Shown: piece after piece, positions 1 to 6,748 of the stretch | Position numbering within the stretch: position 1 is the stretch's first letter | How the letters are laid out: the number at the start of each line of letters is the position of its first letter | Assembly (NCBI GenBank): GCA_020072905.1 | Contig: JAIQGB010000125.1 | Location: 1 to 9,958, forward strand | Length of the DNA stretch: 9,958 nucleotides | Origin: Terriglobia bacterium | Lineage (GTDB): Bacteria; Acidobacteriota; Terriglobia; UBA7540 | Direction: 5' to 3' | Notes under the pieces: model-generated | What the model was told of the DNA's origin: nothing | Seen by the model: the letters and a program-made list of their open reading frames with translations, nothing else | The model's database searches: none | Made by a program: the position numbers and the translations under genes

Positions 1-69
1 CTGCCTGTGTGGTCCATAAACGCCCTGAAGAGCGGAATTCTGGCAGGGATTGAGGAAGACCATGCGTGA
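1..69 (+). CDS. 3' end of an upstream gene (partial, unidentified)
   Basis: Frame 1 is open from the window edge to a TGA at 67-69 and would encode a 22-residue tail ending GILAGIEEDHA. The stop overlaps the ATG at 62 of the next gene in an ATGCGTGA arrangement, which is typical of translationally coupled operon genes. The helical, Ala/Gly/Leu-rich tail would suit the C-terminus of a nucleotide- or FAD-binding enzyme, but 22 residues are too few to name it. Another frame is also open here, ending at 53, so this is only the more plausible choice. Confidence 0.3.
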   Translation: MPVWSINALKSGILAGIEEDHA

Positions 70-874
70 AGACGAACTCAAAAAGCAGAGCGCCATACCG
101 GAGGTGCCCCGACTGGGGCGCAGTGATTCATTCCGGTTTTGCTGCAACCCGTCTCTCGTTTGCTTTATGCATTGCTGCCAGGATGTCTCGATCATTCTTA
201 CTCCCTACGATGTGCTCCGGCTGAAGCGTACCCTGCGCCTGGATTCGACGGAATTCCTCGCGCAGTGCACGATCTCCGCTTTCACACGCCAGGAGAAAAC
301 CCCTATCGTGATGCTGAAAATGGACCCCGAGAGCCGCAAGTGTCCCTTCGTTACTCCCGAGGGTTGCCGTGTCCACGCAAGTCGGCCTTGGGCGTGTCGC
401 ATGTACCCGCTGGGTCTGGCCGATCCGGAACGGCCCACCGCGAGCGAGCCGAGATTCTATTTCCTCGTGCGAGAAGATTTCTGCCAGGGCCACGCCGGCG
501 GGCAAGAGTTGACGGTCAGCGAGTGGCTCACCGAGCAGGGAGTCGAGCAATACGAAATGATGGGAGCGGCCTTCAAGGATCTCATGCTCCATCCGTTCTG
601 GCGAAGTGATCAATCCTTGAGCCCCCAACAGGCCAGAATGTGTTTCATGGCCCTCTACGATCTGGACCGTTTTCGGCGATTCATCTTCGAAAGCAGTTTC
701 CTTGAGCGATTTGAGGTGGACGAGGCGCGGGTCGAGGCTTTGCGCACTGATGATGTTGAACTGCTCGACTTTGGCACGCAGTGGCTCCGCTTCAGCCTCT
801 TCCGCGAGAAAGCTCTGAAGATCAGGAGCTCGTTCAGGGAAAACAAAATGCAACCTGTAAGTCCGGGAGAGTGA
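62..874 (+). CDS. YkgJ-family zinc/iron-chelating cysteine-cluster protein
   Basis: This 270-residue protein has no signal peptide or membrane segment. Residues 25-115 hold the cysteine pattern of the YkgJ family (putative zinc- or iron-chelating proteins): Cys27, Cys28, Cys34, Cys38 and Cys39, then the hallmark stretch ILTPYDVLRLKR, then Cys94, Cys102 and Cys112 in the family-type ending RPWACRMYP. Cys141 follows. The remaining 120 residues are helical, charged and unrecognised. I chose the ATG at 62 because GAGG (52-55) lies six bases upstream; a TTG at 50 is in frame but less likely. The stop is seven bases before the qmoB remnant, so the two are probably cotranscribed. The family has no firmly established biochemical role. 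A part in handling metal for the many Fe-S proteins encoded next door is inference from context. Confidence 0.88.
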   Translation: MREDELKKQSAIPEVPRLGRSDSFRFCCNPSLVCFMHCCQDVSIILTPYDVLRLKRTLRLDSTEFLAQCTISAFTRQEKTPIVMLKMDPESRKCPFVTPEGCRVHASRPWACRMYPLGLADPERPTASEPRFYFLVREDFCQGHAGGQELTVSEWLTEQGVEQYEMMGAAFKDLMLHPFWRSDQSLSPQQARMCFMALYDLDRFRRFIFESSFLERFEVDEARVEALRTDDVELLDFGTQWLRFSLFREKALKIRSSFRENKMQPVSPGE

Positions 875-881
875 CGGCCTG

Positions 882-2743
882 ATGCTGAAAGGCGGCAAGC
901 CCGTTTTGGTCAACGGCGGCGGCATTACCGGCCTGACCGCGGCCTTGGCAGGGGCCGATGCCGGCTACGAGGTGCTGATCGTCGAAAAAGAGCCTTTGCT
1001 GGGCGGCTTTATGGCCACCTTGAAGAGGGGAATACCCCACCACCCTCCGTACACCGAGCCGGTCGTAGCCAGCTTGACGGACACCATCCTTTCTGTAGCC
1101 GCCCACCCGAGGATCCAGACCCTCACCTCGGCGCAGATCAGCAAGCTGGTAGGGCAGCCGGGGATGTTCAATGTCACGGTCGTGGCGGAGGGCAGGGAGA
1201 GCAATCACCAACTCGGAGCGGTAGTCCTGGCTACGGGCTGGAAGCCCTACGATGCGACGAGGCTAAAGCATCTGGGCTACGGATTGACCCCGGATGTCAT
1301 CACGGGAGTGGAACTCGAGCGGCTGGCCGCCGCCGGGCCGATCGTTCGCCCCTCGAATGGCCGCCCGCGAGCGTGCTGTTCGTGCAGTGTGCGGGTTCCC
1401 GAGAAAAGGAGCACCTTCCTTACTGTTCTTCGGTTTGCTGCCTGGCAACTTTGAAGCACACTTCCTTTATCCGCGAGCAAAACCCGGACGCCAAAGTCTA
1501 TGTTGTTTACAGGGACATGCGCACGCCGGGCCTCTACGAGCAATTCTTCGAAGCGGCCCAGGCCCACCCTCTCAACTTTCTGACGTTCGGTCAGGTGGTG
1601 TCCGTGGAGAAGGGGGTTGGTGACCGGCTGGCAGTCACCGTGGAAGGGTCGCTGCTCGGTGAGACCATCGTCATTCAGACGGACATGGTGGTCCTGGCGA
1701 CCGGCATGGTTCCGAATTCGGCCGACGGCGAGGCCCTTCGCGCCCTGAAGGACGCCGAACTCCAGGTGCGAAAAGGCGAGTCGGAGAGTCAGCGCGCCGA
1801 AGCGGCGAGGACGGCGGAGGCCCTGAAGGAGCACCGAGGCACGTAGATCCTGAATCTCACCTACCGCCAAGGCCCTGACCTCCCGACGCTCCGGCATGGA
1901 TTTCCGGACTCCCATTTTGTGTGCTTCCCTTACGAAACCCGTCGCACCGGTATCTACGCGGCCGGGGCGGTGAGGGCTCCGATGGACTCCGCACAGGCCG
2001 AACAGGACGCCTGGGGAGCCATGATGAAGGCCGTCCAGCCGATCGAGATGGCCGTGCAGGGCCAAGCGCTCCACCCGCGGGCAGGCGACTTGTCCTATCC
2101 GATCTTCCAACTTCAGCGCTGCACGCAGTGCAAGCGGTGCACCGAAGAGTGCCCGTTCGGCAGCCTGGATGAGGACGAGAAAGGGACGCCGAAGCTGAAC
2201 GTTTACCGGTGCCGGCGCTGCGGCATCTGCATGGGTGCCTGCCCAGAGCGGATTGTTTCATTCAAGAATTATTCTATAGATATCATTGCATCAATGATTA
2301 AGTCTATTGAGGTGCCGGAGGAGGATGAGGAGAAGCCCCGCGTGCTCATCCTGGCGTGCGAGAACGACGCCTATCCCGCCCTCGATGCCCTAGGCCAGCG
2401 TCGGCTTCAGTACGACCTCTCGGTGCGCATCATCCCGGTGCGTTGCCTGCGCTCCATGAACATCGTCTGGATCGCGGATGCGCTTGCCCGAGGCTTCGAT
2501 GGTGTGCTGCTCCTGGGCTGCAAGTTCGGTGAGGACTACCAGTGCCACTTCGTGAAAGGCAGCGAATTGGCCAAGAAGCGGCTGGAGAATGTTGCCGAGA
2601 CCCTGCAACGGCTCCAGCTTGAGACGGAACGGCTGCGGCTCGTCGAGATGCCCATCAACGAGTGGGGCACTCTACCCGCGGTCATCGACAACTTTGTGCA
2701 GAAGGTTCGTGAGATCGGCCCGAACCCTTACAAGGGTCTCTAG
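882..2743 (+). pseudogene. qmoB: qmoB, disrupted: Qmo complex subunit B (HdrA-like + MvhD-like)
   Basis: QmoB is a flavin/Fe-S subunit of the Qmo complex, which links menaquinol to APS reductase in sulfate reduction. Translation gives a Rossmann FAD motif near the start (GGGITG), then, in another frame, the HdrA-like cluster stretch QCAGSR...PYCSSVCC, then YETRRTGIYAAG, two [4Fe-4S] motifs (CTQCKRCTEECP and CRRCGICMGACP), and an MvhD-like C-terminal domain (LACENDAYPALDAL, LLLGCKFGEDYQCHFVKG) ending at GPNPYKGL. Two lesions break it. The reading frame shifts by one base (a deletion, or two bases gained) around 1355-1370, and an in-frame TAG sits at 1844-1846, between otherwise family-like sequence (ILNLTYRQG follows). 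About 620 codons are present against roughly 750 usual; the N-terminal domain is missing, and a TAA at 858-860 closes that frame upstream. A GGGAGA at 865-870 would serve the ATG at 882. It could be a true pseudogene or an intact gene with sequencing errors. Confidence 0.85.
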
Positions 2744-2762
2744 AGTTTTCGGAGAAGTGAGC

Positions 2763-3899
2763 ATGGCAGCGGTTTTGCAAGTGGAACCCGATCCGCGGTT
2801 CATCCGGAACGTTATTGCATCAGGCGGCGGCGACTTGGAGAAGTGCTGCCTGGAGTGTGGCGTTTGTACCGCGGCGTGCGACTTGGCGCCCGATGAAGCA
2901 CCTTTCCCGCGCGCGCAGATGATTTACGCTCAATGAGGCCTGAAAGAGAAGGCGCTGGGCGGTCCGGCCATCTGGCTCTGTCACAATTACGGCGACTGCA
3001 CGACGCAGTGCCCGAAGGGGGCGAGACCTGGTGATGTTCTGGCAGCGCTGCGTCGCGAAGCCATCAAGGCTTATGCGTTCCCGCAATTTATGGGCAAGCT
3101 GGTCTTGAGCCCCCCAGGCCTCCTCGCGCTGCTGGCGCTACCCGTGCTGATCTTTGCGGCGATCGCCCGCTGGGCTCCTCGTGGGTCCGCGACACCTCAG
3201 CTTGAATTCGCCAACGTGTTTCCCATTCCGACCCTGGAAGCCTTGTTTTTCACGCTAGCGGGCTGCGTGGTGGTGATGTTCGGCTTGAGCCTGCGGCGGA
3301 TGCTCACGGCTTGGAACAGGGGAGGGAGACACGGCGAGATCCTGTCAGAACTTCTCCCCGCATTCCGGGCGGTGGCGACGCACGAACGGTTCACCAAATG
3401 CCGCCAAGGCCGCAGCAAATACTTCGGACACCTGCTCGCCTTCTGGGGATTTGCCGGTCTGGCGCTCACGGGGACGGCGGTCGGCGTCGGGACAATGCTG
3501 GGCGTGATGCGGACGCCGCTGCCGCTTGCCAGCCCATTCAAACTCTTTGCCAACTTGTGCGCGGTCGTGATCCTGGTGGGAACAACCATCCTCCTGGTGG
3601 ACCGCTTACGGGATTGCGAGAAGCTCCGCCATAGCACCTACTTCGACTGGTTTTTTGTACTGACCCTGGCCGGGGTTGCGTTCACCGGGGTCCTTTCCGA
3701 ACTGCTGCGGCTGGGTCAAATCGCCCCGGCCATGTACGGCATGTATTTTGTTCATCTCGTGTTGATCTTTGCCCTCTTGGCCTACGCGCCGTACTCCAAG
3801 TTTGCGCACTTGCTGTATCGAACGGTCGCGGTGGCCTACTCGAACGGGACAGGCACGGGCGGCACGGGACAGGGAGACTTTCGTAAGGAAAGGGGCTAA
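2763..3899 (+). pseudogene. qmoC: qmoC, disrupted: Qmo membrane subunit C (HdrC/HdrE-like)
   Basis: QmoC is the membrane subunit that takes electrons from menaquinol: an HdrC-like ferredoxin domain followed by an HdrE-like cytochrome b domain. The start is family-like (VEPDPRFI, GGGDLEKC), with a first cluster motif at Cys29, 32, 35 and 39. Codon 58 is TGA (2934-2936), where the family has Trp in a stretch like MIWAQWGLK. The same frame then runs open to 3899. The second cluster reads CHNYGDCTTQCP, so the second cysteine is Tyr76 (TAC, 2988-2990). Downstream come about five membrane helices with family-type stretches (TYFDWFFVLTLAG, YFVHLVLIFALLAY, YSKFAHLLYRTVA). Total length, about 378 codons, is normal. 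Reinitiation at the ATG at 3090 could give the membrane part alone, without clusters. GGAGAAG just upstream fits the ATG at 2763. Both differences could be single G-to-A changes. Confidence 0.85.
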
Positions 3900-3937
3900 A
3901 GAGGATGGCGGATAACACCGAGCGAGCCGATTCTACG

Positions 3938-3945
3938 AAGGAGGT
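3938..3945 (+). promoter_or_regulatory. Ribosome binding site deciding the dsrA start
   Basis: AAGGAGGT is a full-strength Shine-Dalgarno sequence ten bases before the ATG at 3956. It lies inside the 17-codon in-frame extension that begins at the ATG at 3905, so it argues for the downstream start. The 3905 start has its own weaker AGGGG at 3891-3895. Confidence 0.6.
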
Positions 3946-3955
3946 AGCAAGCCCG

Positions 3956-5152
3956 ATGGATGAGAAGAAGCAGACCAAATTACTCGATCAGCTTGAGAGT
4001 GGTCCCTGGCCCAGCTTCGTGAAAGAAATCAAGAAAGCCGCAGCGACTAATCCCGCCGCAGGGGACCTGCTTGGCCAGTTGGAGCTTTCCTACGAAGAGA
4101 AGAAAGTGCACTGGAAACACGGCGGCATCGTGGGCGTGTTGGGTTATGGCGGGGGAGTGATCGGGCGTTACAGCGACGTACCGGAGAAGTTTCCCAAGGT
4201 GGCGCACTTCCACACCCTTCGGGTCAACATGCCCACGGGATGGTTCTACGCGAGTGACGCCCTGAGGACCATCTACGACATCTGGGAGCGACACGGGTCG
4301 GGCCTGACGAACATGCACGGCTCGACCGGTGACATCATCCTGTTAGGGACCACGACGGACCAACTGGAGCCGGCCTTCCAGGAACTGACTCAGGCCGGGT
4401 TCGACCTGGGCGGCTCGGGATCGGCCCTGAGGACTCCCTCCGCTTGCGTTGGTCAAGCCCGCTGCGAGTGGGCATGTTACGACACGATGGGAGTCTGCAA
4501 CCACGTGACCCACCACTACCAGGACGAACTTCACCGCCCGGCGTGGCCCTATAAGTTCAAGTTTTCGGGCTGCCCGAACGACTGTGTGGCCTCGATCGCG
4601 CGCGCCGACCTCTCGGTGATCGGGATGTGGAAGGACGAGATTCAGCAGGACGACGCCGCGGTGGCCGAGTACGCCGCCGCGGGGCTGGATATCCAGAAGG
4701 ACGTTTGTGATCGTTGTCCTGCCAAGTGCATGAACTGGGACGGCAAGAAACTTTCGATCGACAACCCCGAATGCGTGCATTGCATGCACTGCCTCAACGT
4801 CATGCCGAAGGCCTTGCGGCCCGGAAAGGAGCGGGGCGCCATCTTCCTGCTGGGTGCCAAGGCCCCTATCCTGCAAGGCGCTGTGCTCTCGTCCGTGCTG
4901 ATTCCCTTCGTACCCGCTGCAGAGATCGTTGACACGCTCAAGGAACTGGTTTCCCGGATCTGGGAGTTCTGGGACGAATACGGCCACAACCGCGAGCGGG
5001 TCGCGGAATTGATTCAGCGCGTGGGAATGGCCGCTTTCCTGGACGCCATCGGCTTGGATCCGGTGCCAGAAATGGTCGCTGCCCCGCGCGATAACCCTTA
5101 CATCTTTTTCCAGAAGGAGAGTGATGGTTCCAATGGAGACGACAAAGGTTGA
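3956..5152 (+). CDS. dsrA: Dissimilatory sulfite reductase alpha subunit DsrA
   Basis: DsrA forms the cytoplasmic DsrA2B2 core that reduces sulfite and delivers sulfur to DsrC. From the ATG at 3956 it has 398 residues, near the lower end of the family. The N-terminus (LLDQLESGPWPSFVKEI) matches where known DsrA proteins begin, which with the strong SD at 3938 favours this start over the in-frame ATG at 3905. Hallmarks are WKHGGIVGVLGYGGGVIGRY (53-72), LTNMHGSTGDI, and the siroheme/[4Fe-4S] ligands Cys164-x5-Cys170 and Cys206-x3-Cys210. The inserted ferredoxin domain has Cys254, 258, 273, 276 and 279 (ECVHCMHCLNVMPKAL), followed by GAKAPIL and NPYIFF near the end. No damage is visible. Overall it resembles reductive bacterial-type DsrA rather than the oxidative type, judged by eye and not by a tree. 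Its last ten codons overlap the start of dsrB. Confidence 0.97.
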   Translation: MDEKKQTKLLDQLESGPWPSFVKEIKKAAATNPAAGDLLGQLELSYEEKKVHWKHGGIVGVLGYGGGVIGRYSDVPEKFPKVAHFHTLRVNMPTGWFYASDALRTIYDIWERHGSGLTNMHGSTGDIILLGTTTDQLEPAFQELTQAGFDLGGSGSALRTPSACVGQARCEWACYDTMGVCNHVTHHYQDELHRPAWPYKFKFSGCPNDCVASIARADLSVIGMWKDEIQQDDAAVAEYAAAGLDIQKDVCDRCPAKCMNWDGKKLSIDNPECVHCMHCLNVMPKALRPGKERGAIFLLGAKAPILQGAVLSSVLIPFVPAAEIVDTLKELVSRIWEFWDEYGHNRERVAELIQRVGMAAFLDAIGLDPVPEMVAAPRDNPYIFFQKESDGSNGDDKG

Positions 5153-6230
5153 AGGCCAGCCTCGGAAGCGAATTACCGATATCGGACCGCCGAATTTCGA
5201 GAAGTTTCTTCATCCCCTGATCAAGAAGAACTACGGTCAGTGGAAGTATCACGAATCGCTGGGTCCCGGTCGGCTTTGTCACGTTGCGGAGTCGGGCGAC
5301 CGTATCTATACCGTGCGGGCAGGGTCGCCCCGGCTGTTAAGTATTCACACCATCCGCTACTTCGCCGACCTGGCCGACAAATACTGCGGGGGATATTTGC
5401 GCTTTACCAGCCGGAACAACGTCGAGTTCCTGCTCGATGATCCGGCCCGCATCGAACCCCTAAAGAAGGAACTCGAACAGGCAGGCTTTCCGGTCGGCGG
5501 AACGAACAATGCGATCAGCAATATCGTCCACACGCAGGGTTGGGTGCACTGCCACTCCGCGGCCACGGATGCCTCCGGCATCGTCAAGTCGGTAATGGAT
5601 GAGTTGCACTACCACTTTACCCACCAGGAACTGCCGGGCAAGATTCGCATCGCGCTGGCCTGCTGCCTGAACATGTGTGGTGCCGTGCATTGCTCGGACA
5701 TCGCGATTTTGGGTATCCATCGGCAGCCGCCCGTGGTGCGCCATGATCTGGTTCCCAAGGTGTGCGAGGTGCCGACGCTCATCGCCTCCTGCCCGACAGG
5801 CGCCATCCGGCCCGCCACGGTCGATGGAAAGCCGTCCGTGGAGGTGATCGAGCAGCAGTGCATGTTTTGCGGCAACTGCTTCACGGTATGCCCCGCGCTG
5901 CCCATGGCCAATGCGGAATTCGATGGCGTCTCGATCTGGGTGGGCGGCAAGGTCAGCAACGCTCGGTCCGCCCCGAGGTTCTCGAAGCTGGCGATTCCTT
6001 ACCTGCCGAACAACCCACCGCGCTGGCCTGAGGTCGTGAAGGCAGTCGTGAATATTGTCGAGGTGTACGCCAAGAACGCCCGGAAGTTTGAGCGTATGGG
6101 GGAGTGGATCGACCGCATCGGCTGGCCGAAGTTTTTCAAGCTCACGGGCATCGAGTTTACGCGCTACCACATTGACGACTTCCGGTTTGCGCCTTTGACC
6201 TTTGCCCGCTCAACCCACATCCGGTTCTAG
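5124..6230 (+). CDS. dsrB: Dissimilatory sulfite reductase beta subunit DsrB
   Basis: DsrB pairs with DsrA and carries the catalytically active siroheme in characterised enzymes. The 368-residue product shows ITDIGPPNFEKFLHP at the start, then FTSRNNVEFL, NIVHTQGWVHCH (Cys143), and the siroheme-cluster stretch ACCLNMCGAVHCSDIAI (Cys180, 181, 185). A ferredoxin domain follows, with Cys223 in ASCPTGAI and CMFCGNCFTVCPALPM (Cys246, 249, 252, 256). The C-terminus is family-like, ending THIRF. Starts cluster at GTG 5121, ATG 5124 and ATG 5133. I chose 5124 because AAGGAG (5114-5119) ends four bases before it; 5133 is possible with a 13-base gap. The gene overlaps dsrA by 29 bases, so translation is probably coupled, which suits equimolar subunits. 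It is intact throughout. Confidence 0.97.
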   Translation: MVPMETTKVEGQPRKRITDIGPPNFEKFLHPLIKKNYGQWKYHESLGPGRLCHVAESGDRIYTVRAGSPRLLSIHTIRYFADLADKYCGGYLRFTSRNNVEFLLDDPARIEPLKKELEQAGFPVGGTNNAISNIVHTQGWVHCHSAATDASGIVKSVMDELHYHFTHQELPGKIRIALACCLNMCGAVHCSDIAILGIHRQPPVVRHDLVPKVCEVPTLIASCPTGAIRPATVDGKPSVEVIEQQCMFCGNCFTVCPALPMANAEFDGVSIWVGGKVSNARSAPRFSKLAIPYLPNNPPRWPEVVKAVVNIVEVYAKNARKFERMGEWIDRIGWPKFFKLTGIEFTRYHIDDFRFAPLTFARSTHIRF

Positions 6231-6273
6231 ACGGAGCGTGGCCCGCCACCCGGGCGGCCGGGGAGGATGTTTC

Positions 6274-6723
6274 ATGAGGCGAACCCCAGTGAAGGAAAGT
6301 AAAGCCCGACAGCTCGAGCGACTCAAGACGGTGCTCCGCAAGTGGCAAGGGATCGAAGACGCGAGCATTCAACACGCCGGAGCCGTCTTGGAAAGGACCC
6401 AAAACCCGCTCATCCGGCTGGTGATGGAGATTCTGCGCCAAGACTCCGTTATGCATAAGAGAGTTCAGCAGACGATTCTCGACAGCTTGGAAAAAGAAGC
6501 CTTCTCGCTTCAGCCCGAGGAGCTGGCGGACGTCTGGGGAATGATCGAGGAGCACGACGAGGCGGAGAAGGACGCCGTGCGGCTCGCGGAGGAAGCCAGG
6601 AAAAACTGCCCGTTCGCAATCCAAAAGCAGCTCCTGGGCTACCTCATCGAGGATGAGAAGAAACACGACCGCCTATTGAGCAACCTGGAAGGGTTCAAAA
6701 AGCGGCTCTACCCGTACGGGTAG
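6274..6723 (+). CDS. Small ferritin-like (rubrerythrin-like) helical protein
   Basis: This 149-residue, fully helical, charged cytoplasmic protein has no signal peptide. Acid/His pairs are spaced as in four-helix ferritin-like diiron folds: Glu28 with His34 in helix 1, Glu52/Asp57 with His61 in helix 2, Glu92/Glu93 with His94 in helix 3, and Glu128-x2-His131 in helix 4. Only helix 4 has a clean ExxH; helix 2 has Ser at the matching Glu position, so diiron binding is uncertain. The ATG at 6274 follows GGAGG (6262-6266) by seven bases; an earlier ATG at 6267 is out of frame. It sits between dsrB and dsrL, with 43 bases before and 25 after, so it is probably part of the dsr operon. A role in protecting or assembling the Fe-S/siroheme proteins, or in iron handling, is inference. 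I know no characterised Dsr protein of this type. Its last codons and stop lie within the hairpin at 6699-6732. Confidence 0.8.
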   Translation: MRRTPVKESKARQLERLKTVLRKWQGIEDASIQHAGAVLERTQNPLIRLVMEILRQDSVMHKRVQQTILDSLEKEAFSLQPEELADVWGMIEEHDEAEKDAVRLAEEARKNCPFAIQKQLLGYLIEDEKKHDRLLSNLEGFKKRLYPYG

Positions 6724-6732
6724 AGCTGCTTT
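6699..6732 (+). promoter_or_regulatory. Strong stem-loop across the stop codon before dsrL
   Basis: A 15-bp stem (6699-6713 with 6718-6732) encloses a GTAC tetraloop. The inner 22 bases, 6705-6726, form a perfect palindrome centred between 6715 and 6716; the outer part has one G-U pair (6704/6727). It contains the TAG stop of the ferritin-like gene at 6721-6723 and ends five bases before the GAGG of dsrL. The 5' arm begins with AAA and the 3' arm ends in TTT then CCC, so it looks like an intrinsic terminator with a poor U-tract. It could act as a partial terminator or attenuator, an mRNA processing or stability element, or, as DNA, a protein-binding palindrome. Confidence 0.7.
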
Positions 6733-6748
6733 CCCTGAGGACGCAGCT

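Noticed and set aside
1277..2110. 277-codon open frame on the - strand opposite qmoB
   Set aside because: The + strand shows conserved QmoB motifs throughout, and the antisense product has no recognisable features; it is a codon-bias shadow.
1844..2936. Alternative genetic code with TAG or TGA read as sense
   Set aside because: Intact genes in the window end with TGA (ykgJ, dsrA, dsrL, RsbRD gene), TAG (dsrB, ferritin-like gene) and TAA (dsrC), so all three act as stops.
2934..2975. Selenocysteine insertion at the qmoC TGA
   Set aside because: The position is normally Trp, not Cys, and I see no convincing bacterial SECIS hairpin just downstream, only short GGCC self-pairing.
6244..6260. GC-rich inverted repeat CCGCC...GGCGG after dsrB
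   Set aside because: The stem is only about five pairs with no U-run; such pairing is common by chance in GC-rich DNA.
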